Origin: Amaranthus tricolor
Taxonomy: Eukaryota; Streptophyta; Magnoliopsida; Caryophyllales; Amaranthaceae
NCBI RefSeq assembly: GCF_026212465.1
Contig: NC_080047.1
Coordinates: 40,282,922 to 40,346,921 of the forward strand
Direction: 5' to 3'
Length of the DNA: 64,000 nt
The position numbers and the translations under genes are program-made. This document shows, one piece after another, positions 1 through 12,300 of this stretch (positions are counted from its first letter, which is position 1; each line of letters begins with the position of its first letter). The notes beneath the pieces were generated by a model. It saw nothing but the letters and a program-made list of their open reading frames with translations, was not told the origin of the DNA and searched no databases.

Positions 1-80
1 TGATTTAATTTTTCATTTTTTTACCGCGCAGATGCTGCTTCGTCAATTTTGCCATTTTTTCTTTCTATTATTTTTGTAAT

Positions 81-391
81 TACATATAAACAATATTTAT
101 TAGAGAGAGAAACGCAATACCCAAATCTCATCACCGAAAACCCTTAGCCCCCCTTTTATTCTTTCTCTCTCTTCTTTTCAATTACAATCGATTCTGATTT
201 TAATTGATTCGATTTTCAACCCCTCTAACGAATTCTATTTGCATCGGAATTTATTGGGTTGTTGATAAAATTTTGATTGATCGAATTAACTATTTAGATT
301 TAATAAAGTGGGTAGGCTGGTTTTGATTTTCTGGATGAAGAATTTTCTGGGTTGTAGATAATTAAAATTTTGAATTAATTAGATAAAAGGG
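81..391 (+). promoter_or_regulatory. Putative core promoter and 5' leader of the NST1-like gene
   Basis: A TATA-like stretch (TACATATAAA) lies at 81-90. It is followed about 30-100 bases later by CT-rich DNA (near 150-180), which is typical of plant 5' leaders. The leader would run to the ATG at 392. Transcript ends cannot be seen in the sequence, so the start site is inferred. Confidence 0.35.
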
Positions 392-3300
392 ATGCCAGGT
401 TTACAAAGAAATGATCAATTATGCAATGGGAGTTCATCTTATTATTCATTATCAATTAATAATAATGGATCAGTTTCTTCATCCAATAATGGATTTTGGT
501 CTAAACATAGCGATGATATTAATTCCAATCGGCTTCAGAAGGTATTAGCCTCATCTTTTTCGTGTGGATGAAATCTGATCAGTTTTTAGTTTTGATTAGT
601 TTGAACTGGATCTGAGTATTAAACTGATAGTTGTAGGGGTTTTAAGTAAAGGCTGTGGGGAATTCAGATCCCTTTTTTTTAGAATTATTTTTTGTATTGT
701 TTACTTTGGTAATTTTGTTGTTGGAATATTAAGTCTGTTATTAGTGTTTTGTATCAAATTTCTGGTATAGAGGTGTTCATTTTGGAATATCTGTATGGGC
801 TATGTGCTTTTATTGTTTGGGATATTGATGAGGTGGCATTTTTTGTTCATTGTACTGAATGTGATGAAAGTTGAAGTGAATGGATAGGAATTTATGTGGG
901 ATGACCATTGGGATTGTTCTATAGGTTTATGTAGCCGACTTTGATCTTTTGGGATGCTTTGACATTGTTGTTGAGCTGGAATGTGATGTTGGATAAGTTG
1001 TTCATGCAGATATGGGCATGATTTTTGAAGTTTTGGATTGAAATGGACAACTTCAAATGCATTATTGTTGTCAAGTAGAATGCTAGTTGATGGTTTTTGA
1101 TTCGGAATTGACTAAATACTACTTGGTTCCTAAATGTTAGTTCCCAACTTCTCTAATCTACTTGGTTATTGTGAATTGCAAATTGAAACAAGGGAATTTT
1201 AGGCCATTTTGAGATAATTATGGGACGTTTTGGACGAGTTGAGAGTTCACATGGAGAACTGGGTAGCAGTAGAGGAACATTTGGGAGGAGTAGGGAGTAC
1301 AAGATGTTTTTTAACTAGGGAGTTAGCTTATGTGTTTGACCTGTTTATTGCATATACATGTATTGGGGTTTGAACCTTGTGATGATAGGCTTTGGATTGA
1401 TTGTTTCCTTTTAGACTACTTTTTTGGTGTATAAGTAATTTTGTGTAATTTCTAATGTGTATTTATTCATACCATAGTTCTGGAGTGATCTACCTCAGCA
1501 AGCTCGTCAGAAGCTCGTGAGGATTGAAAAACAAGCTCTATTCGAACAAGCTCGGAAGAACATGTACTGTTCCAGATGCAATGGCTTGTTGCTCGAAGGG
1601 TTTATGCAAATTGTTATGTATGGAAAGTCGTTGCAGCATGAAGGAGCGGTTGGTCGTCTTCCTTGCGGTAGAGTTGGAGGAGCGAGTAAAGATCAAATGA
1701 ATGGTGGGATGTGTACGCCACCAGTTTGCCAGGACGAAACTCAAGATCCCTCTGTCCACCCTTGGGGAGGTTTAACCACTACAAGAGATGGGGCACTTAC
1801 TCTTTTGGATTGTTATTTATGTTCGAAATCCCTTAAAGGACTTCAAAATGTGTGTCCCTTTTTCTATTGAAGTCATGGTTGTTTTACCCCATTTCATTCG
1901 TTGTTCAAATCTTGGAAGTTTTAATTCCTTGATTTTCACCAGGTCTTTGATAGTGCTCGTGCAAGGGAGCGAGAACGGGAAATGCTTTATCCAGATGCTT
2001 GTGGAGGCGGTGGTCGGGGTTGGATAAGTCAAGGAATAGCAAGTTATGGAAGAGGACATGGGACTAGGGAAACATGTGCTCTGCATACGGCTAGACTCTC
2101 TTGCGACACATTGGTAGATTTTTGGACGGCACTTGGAGAGGAAACACGTCATTCTCTTTTAAAGATGAAAGAAGAAGATTTCATTGAAAGACTTATGTAT
2201 CGGTATGTGTCTGAAGGTTTTTTTTGAGTATAATACATTCAGATCTCAAAATGCGATTGTTTTGTGTGATTCCTTATGTAGATTAGTTTGCATTTGAACC
2301 AATCATATTATATCATTCTGTTTCGATATTAAGGAAATTTTGGGGCTATAATTTTTAAAAATATGGGATATATAGTATGGCATCTGATTATCTGGTTTTC
2401 GTTGATTAAGTGATTTGAAAAGGATTATAGTTTCTATTTTATTATTTACTTTGCTTATATTAGGGACTAATGTTGGGCATATTTTGTGCCATATTAGTTG
2501 TGTGTCTGAAGAGGTACAACTTGCTCAATTGCTGTTGGTTCTACATTTTTGGGATCTTCTTTGCTTTGAGAGGAAGAAAATGACTAGTTTTTATGATCAG
2601 TTCACTTATTACTAAGGATGTGCCACTAAGCTGATATGATTACTGTGTTTTGTACGTTATTTGTAGCATTAGTGCCTTGTTGGCCAGAATAGTAATAATT
2701 CATAAGACAAGGTCAATATGAGTGTTTATTAGAAAATGAAATATGCTAGGAGATGTACCTTAATCGGTCCGTTTTAGATCAAAAAGTTATTCTGTGGCAT
2801 CATTGAAAATTTCTAGATGCTGCCCAGTTTAGTATTTTGTTGAGTACTAATGGGATTGCAAGTAGGTAAGATGCTTATATGCTATGTCAAGATTGATGTG
2901 CGGAAATATCTTCATAGGATAAATTTTGAATTAAAAAAGACATAACAAAGGGTCTTGGAGCTATATATTTTAAAGACAGTGGGAGAAAACTATTTATGAT
3001 GGTTTGATCATGTGCAAAGAACACCAAAAAAATATTCTAAAGACGATTGGAGCTGTATATAGGCTAAAACTTTAAGGAGCTTATAAGTGCCGAAGATAAT
3101 TGGGATTTTTGGGAGCATATTACAATACATAATAGTGAATGGAAGAGAAGAATAGACATTGATGATCGTTGGAAATTTTTCCTAAACCTGCTATAATATT
3201 TTATTTTTCCTTTACTTGAAAGAATTATATCAAACTTTTATTTGTTCATATAGTTAATTTTTCCAAAATTTGCCATTGAAATTATTTGTAATAATTAAAT

Positions 3301-6300
3301 TGATAGTTTTTGTGAAATATTTTGGTAGAACTATTTGTATATTTTAGGCTTCAAGGTTATTACCTATTATAGATTACCATATAAAGTACAAACTAATATA
3401 ATAAGCTTCATTAAAAGTTAACACCTCCATCATTATTCATACTATAAATACACCATATTTTACAATTCAAATAATTTATATATCAAATTCACCACTTGAA
3501 TGAGTGGCGTTGAGGTTGTGGTTGTTGTTCTTTATTTTTATCATAATGATGATGTGGTTGACCAAAACCATACGATTCATATTCTCAAAATTCGACAAAT
3601 CACTTGATGGTAGGTTGTAATGTATTGAATGATTGTAGTGAACAATACATAATCTATCGTACCCAGGTTTATTATTCGGGTGTGACTGGATTACTCTTGA
3701 GAACTAGTAAGCCATAATTGCTTCCAAAATGTTGAAGGATTTGGATTTTGGTTTGGCTTATTACTTGAACTTGAACTTGCAGAGTCTTTCCAATTTGAGG
3801 CAAGATTTGGGTGGTTGAATTGATGAGTGTTGTTGCTCGTGTAGTTAGATACCAAACCATAACCATAACTATTCATTGATGTAACATTCCATTTGTTCTC
3901 ATCACCATTTGATGGATGTTCAACTACAGATTCATGTCGCCGCCTTGAAAATGTTTGGATATAGGTGGGTCAACATGTGTTAGTTGGTTTGATGAATCCC
4001 TTTGTCGTACTTCAATTCCCTCGATGATAATGGGTAACCCTCACTGTGATAAGGCTCATGCAAATCATTCCCACCTCCATCGCCATCATCACTCGGGGGG
4101 ATAATGCTTTTTCTTCTTCGGATCAAATTTCTGTCGGGTTGTTGCATTTGACTTTGTTGCCTAACAATTTCCTTTTGAATATCACCATCGTCATCATCTT
4201 CAAGCTCGACTATTCAGATGATCTTATCCTTTTTCTTATCTTTATAATCTTTCAACAAACTTGCCATGTTCCTTTCAACTTGCGCTGAAACATTAGTACA
4301 AGAAGCAACATCACCCCTTTTATGAGGCAAATGTTTCTTGAGTCGTGTGACTTCACCCCTAGTAACTTTACCACAAAAGTTATAATTTACAACTCTTTCA
4401 TCATCGATAACTTTTTCACAAAAACTCCATTCAATAACCTTATGGTCTGCCTTCGATCGTGGCTTATTTAAAAGTTTTTGTACGTAAACTGAAACACCAA
4501 TGTTCATTAATAATTTCAAGTATATTACTACCATTATGAGCCAAATTATGGTATGTTAATTTTCTCAAATTTTAGGGTTTATAAAATATCATTATTTGTT
4601 TGCTTTTGATTTGTTTTTTTGGTGTATAATAGGAGTATTTAATAGGTACAGTTTAGAATCTATTCTGAATGAGAATCAAACCTTCTTATCTTCTTCTTCT
4701 TCATTATGTTGCTTTTACGTTGAACATTGAAAAATAAAGGGGAAAGGGAATATCAGCCCTAACAGAAATGTGATTTTGTTGAGGCGCTATATTACAGGTT
4801 TTTTGGTGTAGTGTCTCACAAACCCGTTATGTTTCGCTTGTTATATAATGATTCGGCCGAGTTTTGATTCCATGGATTCGAAATTAACTGGAAATTATTT
4901 TTTTTTATTAAACATCTTACACAAACTTTTTCATAAAAATTGCACATAGCAAAGTCAAAGAAAGTAATTGACTTGTTTTTGCATGAATTTCAGGCTTGCT
5001 GTCAACATTGAGTTTTCTCTTCTAGTAAGTAATTTGTTAAAGCGCAAGCAATTTGTGGGAGCAATTGTAATCAACATCTTTTTTGAGTAGTTTTGCTTAT
5101 TGACAGTTTCAATATTTACCCTAGAAGATTTAGAAAGATGCAATGTTAGCTTTCAAATACAAAGTCATTAGCACCTATTCTTTGTTATTCTACAAGCTTT
5201 AAAGTCCCATTTTTGTGAATTATTATTGTCGCGTGTCACCGGGTACCTGGTAGTTTGCATATGTGGCCCATGACTTGACCTACCTTACAACTTGCACAAT
5301 TTGCTAACTGACAAAGTGTTCTTCTCTCCACATGAATATCTGCGATGCAAGACTTCAATAGATTTATACTGTGTCTTTTTTTTAGAGTTTTTCAAAAAGA
5401 GTGAGGATCTCCAAGGTATTCTTACTTCATACTATCATTTTTGGAGAGGAACAAAGATAGTATTATCTAGTGGCTAACAACCACTTCTCTACCTATTTTA
5501 ACCCCATCGATTAAACCCTTATCAACTCCATGAGAGATCAACTAGAAAGGGCATCTCTCTCAAACCTCTACTAGTGTTGAACCAATCCTTAGGATGACCA
5601 TTCACCCCTATGGAGAAACATGAGGAATCTTAGGTAACCTTTCATCCATTTACACCATTTATTCCCAAAACCCTTGCATTTCATTGTCTTGAATAAAATT
5701 TTGTGTTAACTCAGTCGTAAGCTTTCTCGAAGTCCAACTTCAAAATTATTCCTTTGTTTCCTTTCCTCTAAAAATTCTACCATTTGAAAGCATAATCTTT
5801 ACAAAATTTGAAATAATAAATATAGATATTAGAAGATGACTATGTAGCGTAAAGATAAAATTTGACCGTTTCTTCTCTTCTTTTCTCTCCTTCTAGTAAA
5901 TAATTTAGTAATGGGATTGATCTGGTCTATCGAAAAAGCAAATTTATGTCAACGGAAACTTGATACACATGAAATATTGTAATTATTAATGTTCAAGTAG
6001 TTTGACTTGGGGAGTAAGGTTAAGTTATAAGTTAATGTTGCTTTTGCAGTTTTTAGTTCCTTGGAGATCATATTATTATGAACCATAACCTTATATCTTT
6101 AATGATTACGTTAATTCTGTTTTCTTTTTTTAATGTGAGCATATAGTGCAAAAACATAGATGCATTGTATCTAGGGATGTCAATAGGTTTGACTCGAATC
6201 AGATTATATACATTCTGGCTTTGCTCCAAATAAAAGTCAGACATTTCTTTATCCTCTACCTCCGACTCGGATTCGAATTTTTTGTCCTTCGACTTTGTTC

Positions 6301-9300
6301 TGACTCGAATACTTGGACTTCTAATCTAATTGGATTATGACATACATTTTAACAATGGAAGAGTCTTGAGGAAAATCCTTTTATGATGGGTCTAATAACT
6401 ATACTACCAATAATTCCGTAGAAAGTATAGTCGAAAGAGGGACATTTATAAATTCATATCAATCCTGAAAAGTGCGATTTGTCTTAAATAAACTAGAAAT
6501 ATAAATATTTGAACGAAGTCGGAGTTGAATGTTAAACTGTGGTTGAGTTGGAATCGAGTCAGATTGTTGGTTTTTTGAGATATAACTTCGATCCGACTCA
6601 GAGTCGGAGTATATAATAGGATTCGGAGTCATACTTATTTTCTTTGGATATTGAATTATCTTTCTCGAATCGAGTTAGACTAGGATCGTATCCGGACTGG
6701 TTGCCATCCCTAATTGTATCATGTCGACGAGTTGTAAAAGTTTACAAAGTTATCGAAATGATAATATTCAAATTATCACAGTTTTAAAAACCTTTTTTTA
6801 GGCTTTTCAAGAGATTTCTCATGGTTTTGGCTGATATTTGGAGGTATGAGTACAACAATATCACCTATGTTACTGCATCATCGTGATTGTTACCATAACT
6901 GCAACATAAATTGCATTTTAGCACTATCGTTCGTAAGCATAGAGTGCGATGAATATTGGGGTCTTTCTTGCTGAGCATGGGATTTCTCTATTGATAGCAA
7001 GTGTCATGATGGTATACCTCCATTCAGTTCAAATGTCTTAAACTTATGCCATCCATGCGGAGATTTATTATTTATTACGAACAAGGACATAACAATGTTG
7101 TCTTGCCGATATGAGATCTATGAGGATGCTGCTTAGCAATTATCTTTTGAAGGGAGGCTAACTTAAATATCTTACAAAATAGAAGTCTCAACTCTCATGT
7201 TGATGTCTTTAATAAATTATAAATTATCTCTTGTTTCATCTATATCTGTTGCACAGTGCAAAATATTGCCCATATTATCGTATCACAACCGTATTGTGAT
7301 GGTTTTTGAGCTTGTCGCGACTGAAATATAGGCTGACTGACTGAAAAACTGTTATGCAACTGTTGCTGTGACTGCAATTGAAATCTATTGGGTGTGCTAC
7401 GGCTGAAATTGATTGTTATTTATAATCAAGAGTATTATCAATGCTCTAATTTGTTTGTGGATTTATTTAGGTGTGGGGTGATCATTATGTCCTCATGCAA
7501 TAACCATCTTTACATGCAAGTTGGATGAAAGTGTGGCTACTTTTTTTTTTTTTTTTGGCAATTAACTCAAAAAACCTTTTTACAACCTAGGCTTTTAAAC
7601 ACCTAAACACGAAAGGAAGGCACCAACCAAAACAACCCTGTTGGCGGTCAAACAAACCAAGAAAAGACAAAACAAGGCTCCTACACAAAAGGCCTAACTA
7701 CCTAACCTTCCCAAAACCTATAGCAACCAAAAAGGAAGAAGCTTAGCATTCCGTAGAGGCCAAGCCTGAAAAAGCACCTTAGCCCGAACCGCCACTACAG
7801 TACTAGCATTGGTAGACTAACATTTACACAACTGATTCACCAAAAGTCCTTCATCTCAAGAAGAAGTCCAAGGAAAGAAAAAATGATGGTGCTGATATTC
7901 AATCCAACAAGCGCTTATGTTGCATATCGTTGCTACTAGTAGCTTCACTACATATTTCTTTGCCCTTTTAACTTTTTTTTGTTAATCACTTGGACCCATT
8001 CACTCTCCACTTCATTGGAAGAATCACCCAGAGATCTCCTACCAGTGGAAAAATTTTAGTCAAAAATTAAGGGGAGTTGGCGTGGATCTCAAAATTGAGT
8101 TAAAAAAATAAGGGGGCAAAGAATTTTTTTTGGATTACAGGGTGGGTTATGGAAAGGGGGAAGGCTAGGTGAGATCTGAATCGAGGATCTTTTATGAAAA
8201 GTAGTACTTGCTCTTCAATTGAGATAAGACCCAATCCTCATAAGGGGGCAAATAATTAAACCTCAAAACTGAATTTAAAAATAACGGGCAAAGGTTTGAA
8301 TTCTTGACCTTTTAATTGTAAAAACATTAAGTCTACACACTAATATGAGTGTTGCTTATGATTTTAGAAGTCATTATTTCATATAGATTATAGTATAAAG
8401 AAAAAAGTTTGGCCCCTCCCGCTTTACTTAAGTTTGGTCATTTGCTTTTATGAAGCCTTTTTATATATAGTTTTAGTGAAGAAGTTTGATTGCATGTCAC
8501 AGGTTTGATAGCAAGAGGTTTTGTCGAGATTGCAGAAGGAACGTCATTCGTGAGTTCAAGGAACTCAAGGAATTGAAACGCATGCGGAGAGAACCTCGGT
8601 GCACAGATTGGTTTTGTGTTGCGGATACTGCTTTCCAGTATGAGGTTCGCATCTAAGTCTATCTTAGTTTTTTTTTTTTTATCGGCAACTTTCATCCACC
8701 AACACTTTCTTCTGTACCTCTTTTGTGTTTTAGAGTTAATCCTTTTATGCAGATTCTGTGTTGTGCCATTAACCATTCTTTCTTCTTTGACTATGTCAGG
8801 TATCAAATGATACTATCCATGCTGATTGGCACCAAACATTCATTGATTCCTATGGGTCATATCATCACTTTGAATGGGCAGTGGGCTCAGGAGAAGGAAA
8901 ATCTGACATTTTGGATTTCAAAAATGTTGGGATGAGTCCTAGAGTTGAAGCAAGTGGCCTAGATCTTGATGGTTTGACTGCCTGCTATATCACCTTACGA
9001 GCCTGGAAATTGGACGGTCGGTGCTCTGAGTTTTCTGTGAAAGCTCATGCATTGAAGAAAAGGCAATGTGTTCATTGTCGGCTGGTTGTTGGAGATGGTT
9101 ATGTAACAATTATGCCTGGGGAAGATATACAAGAATTTTTTGAGCACGCTGAAGAAGCTGAAGAAGAGGAAGTATGTTTTTGAGCTTCTCCTATTTGGTG
9201 TTTTGTTATGCTAGTTCCTATTTGTTGGAATAGTTCCTTTATGCCTCTTTTCATCTAGCAGATCCAATGAAAAGAAGTATTTATGTGGAGAATTTTCTCA

Positions 9301-12300
9301 TATTGATGCATTTGTGTAGCTATTTGATTTATCTATAAGAAAGAGCAAAATGATCTATTAATGAACTTATTCCAGCAATATCTTAATTTAGCTTTTCTTG
9401 AACCTCAATAAAGCATTTGGTATAAGCTATCCTGTCTGAACTGTCAGGATGATGAATCCATGGACAAGGATGGAAGTGATTTGGAGGGTGAATGCTCTCG
9501 ACCACAGAAGCACGCAAAGAGTCCTGAACTTGCACGAGAATTTCTCCTAGATGCTGCTACTGTCATTTTTAAGGAACAGGCATGTTCTATCTGCTAATTT
9601 GGTGTGAACATTGTTAGCTTGTAACTGAACAATGTGTATTGTGATGATGATGCTTATATGCTGGATCATAGATGGTTTGCATTTTTCCAAATTTTAGCAT
9701 GTGGCCTCTCCTACGACATTACATAAGTTTTGGGTCTTGTGCGTGTAGCCTTGTAGTAATTGTGTTGCCTGCTCTGTTGGGTGTTATGGCATGTTCTTTT
9801 AGATGGAAATCATGAGCCAGCCCTATAGATCTTACTTTCTTTAAATACTTTAACGGCACGTTTGGTTCATGGTACTAAATGGTGTTAAATGGTAATGAGA
9901 ATGATTTATAGTGTAAAATTTCATCAAATGTTCCATGTCATTTCTACGGTGATGAAATTGATCACAAAAAAGTTTTTTGTTTACAAATTTCCATTACCAC
10001 CTAATACCATCTCATCCAATGATAATGCATTGGAATGAAATTTATGAAGAAAATGAGATGATTGAAGTTGGACAAGCATTGCCATCAAGGTAGCCAAGAG
10101 ATTTTTCAACTAAAAGTACATTAGTTTTCATTACCATTGCCACCGTTTATTACCACCTACCAAATAGGCCGTTTACTTCTTACGGCTAACTCTTTACTTT
10201 TGTAGTGGATCCTTTGTCCTTATTGTGTGGTTCAAATTTCGTTAAATAGGGCTTTGGGGAAGATTTCTAGTTATTTTTTGTTTATTGTCTTTAAATTGTA
10301 TTAATACATATTGTGAAAGGAAATTCAAACGATGGACAATCGAAGTAGAAAATGACAGAAGTTTGCTTGGGTGCTTTTTTAGTTTTATTGCTATTTGGAG
10401 ATATATCATGTTTGGCTGTTTAAAATTCTGTATTGGCCTTTATTTGTTGGGATATTATATGTATATATTTGAAAGTTTTGTTTAACATTACTTTCATCAT
10501 TTTGTTGAATTTTCATATAAACCAAATGTATACTTCCCCTCTTCCATCTAGTAATTTGCAGTGACATTTTCATAGGTTGAAAAGGCTTTTAGAGAAGGTA
10601 CTGCTCGCCAAAATGCTCACAGCATTTTTGTTTGTCTTGCATTGAAACTTCTTGAAGAACGTATTCATGTTGCTTGCAAAGAAATTACAACATTGGAAAA
10701 ACAGGTTAGCGTACTAGACCGAATTTTATTTTAACACAAACTTTTCTTTATTTAATAGGATAATTGGTGAGAAGTACCTGGCATAACACTTGTTTTACAA
10801 AAAAAAACCACCTTTTAATTTGGTGACTGGTGAGAAACTACCCTTAATGACACTTTCATTGTGCAAGATTACTTTTTCATAGAATCCAAGTAATTGCCAA
10901 GACTCTCTTTATTTTTTGGGAAATTCTATGTGGTGATCCTGAGATTTTGGTTTTTTCACAAATATTTTTTTAAATCCGCGTGATGATCTTAAGCTTCCAA
11001 CTTTTTCATGTGGTAGACAAAATGTTAAGTTTTTGGTTAAGTTAAGTACTTATTTCGACTAGATTTCGAAATATGTGGTCATTAGGGTGATCACAATATT
11101 TGTTTTTTTGAAAAAAATGTCATTACGTAGGGTAAAAAATAGCGTGAAGTTAACAAAAAAAACTTCCAATACGTGGAAAAATTAAAAGGTCAAGGTCTCA
11201 CGTGGATTAAAATAAAGAATTCTCCACCATGTGGAAAAGCCAAAAATTCTGCGATTACACATGGAATTTCCCTTTTTTTGTATAGCATTGTTTATATTTT
11301 ATTTTATTTTTGCAAAGAAAGGATCTTGAAGGTAATACGCCCTCTGTCCCAAAGATATGCTCAACCTGTTTATTCATATGAGTATCAATCCTTAATCAAA
11401 CGAGAAAATCTTTGGGATGGAGGTGGTATATAAAAAACAAAATTTAAAATTTTCGAAATTTGAAGGTATCTTATTCAAATAAAGTTAGTTTGTCTCAAGA
11501 TTTTTCAAAATGATGAAGTTTTTCTCTTAAGTACTACAAAAGGTATAATCAAAAATAAGAAAGTGGGGTGTGCCTAGTTTCAACATTTCTGATTCCTGAG
11601 GTTGTGCACAGATGAAACTTCTTGAAGAAGAAGAGAAGGAAAAGCGTGAAGAAGAAGAACGTAGGGAGAAGAAAAGAAACAAGGAAAGAGAAAGGAAGCT
11701 GCGAAGAAAGGAGAGATTGAGAGGAAAGGACAAGGATAAGCAATCAACTCGATCTAGTCAAAATCCCATTCCATCCGAAGTTTCTGATGAAACTGTGTCA
11801 GCATGCATTGACGATCAAACCATTAATGGCGTTAGAGATGCGGTAAGCGACAATGGAGATACTAACGTATCTGAGTCCACCTCTCCAGGATTTTTTGACG
11901 AATCATCGTCGAATGACTATACAGCTTCTGATTATCTAAACAATACTCTCAATGGTGCTGATGAGGAGCTTGATAATGTCAAAGAGGGAAATGGAACATA
12001 CAGTTCCGATAACATGAATGGTTCACAATGTAGGTATAAAGCTCGAAGGGATTTTCCGCTAGAGTCATCTGTTGATTGGTCTGACAGGCGTAGGAGTTCA
12101 GATAATGGGGCTGTGGCATACAAGTCTGAATCAAGATATTATGACGACCCCACTGAAAACTTTAACAAGGTAGTTAATTTTTATAGTAGGCAACCCAGAG
12201 CTTCTGCGGTGAAATTCGCTGCGAAAAATAGTGGCACACGGTTTAGTCACAAGGCTCAATGTTCCAGCGTCAGGATGACCGGCGACAGGAGCGATCTGCA

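Larger units (their letters stand above)
2203..8502 (+). other. Giant intron 3 of the NST1-like gene
   Basis: GT at 2203 and AG at 8502 flank 6300 bp with no host exon. The flanking exons are phase-compatible: an Arg codon is split 2+1 across the junction. The intron holds a degenerate RTE LINE tail, a hAT BED-finger fragment on the minus strand, a 541-bp hAT MITE with a perfect TSD, and a LINE 3' end with poly(T). Stretches 4600-6160 and 6721-7530 are AT-rich with nothing recognisable. Confidence 0.85.

Noticed and set aside
4046..4288. 80-residue plus-strand frame
   Set aside because: It is antisense to the hAT BED-finger fragment and has no homology of its own.
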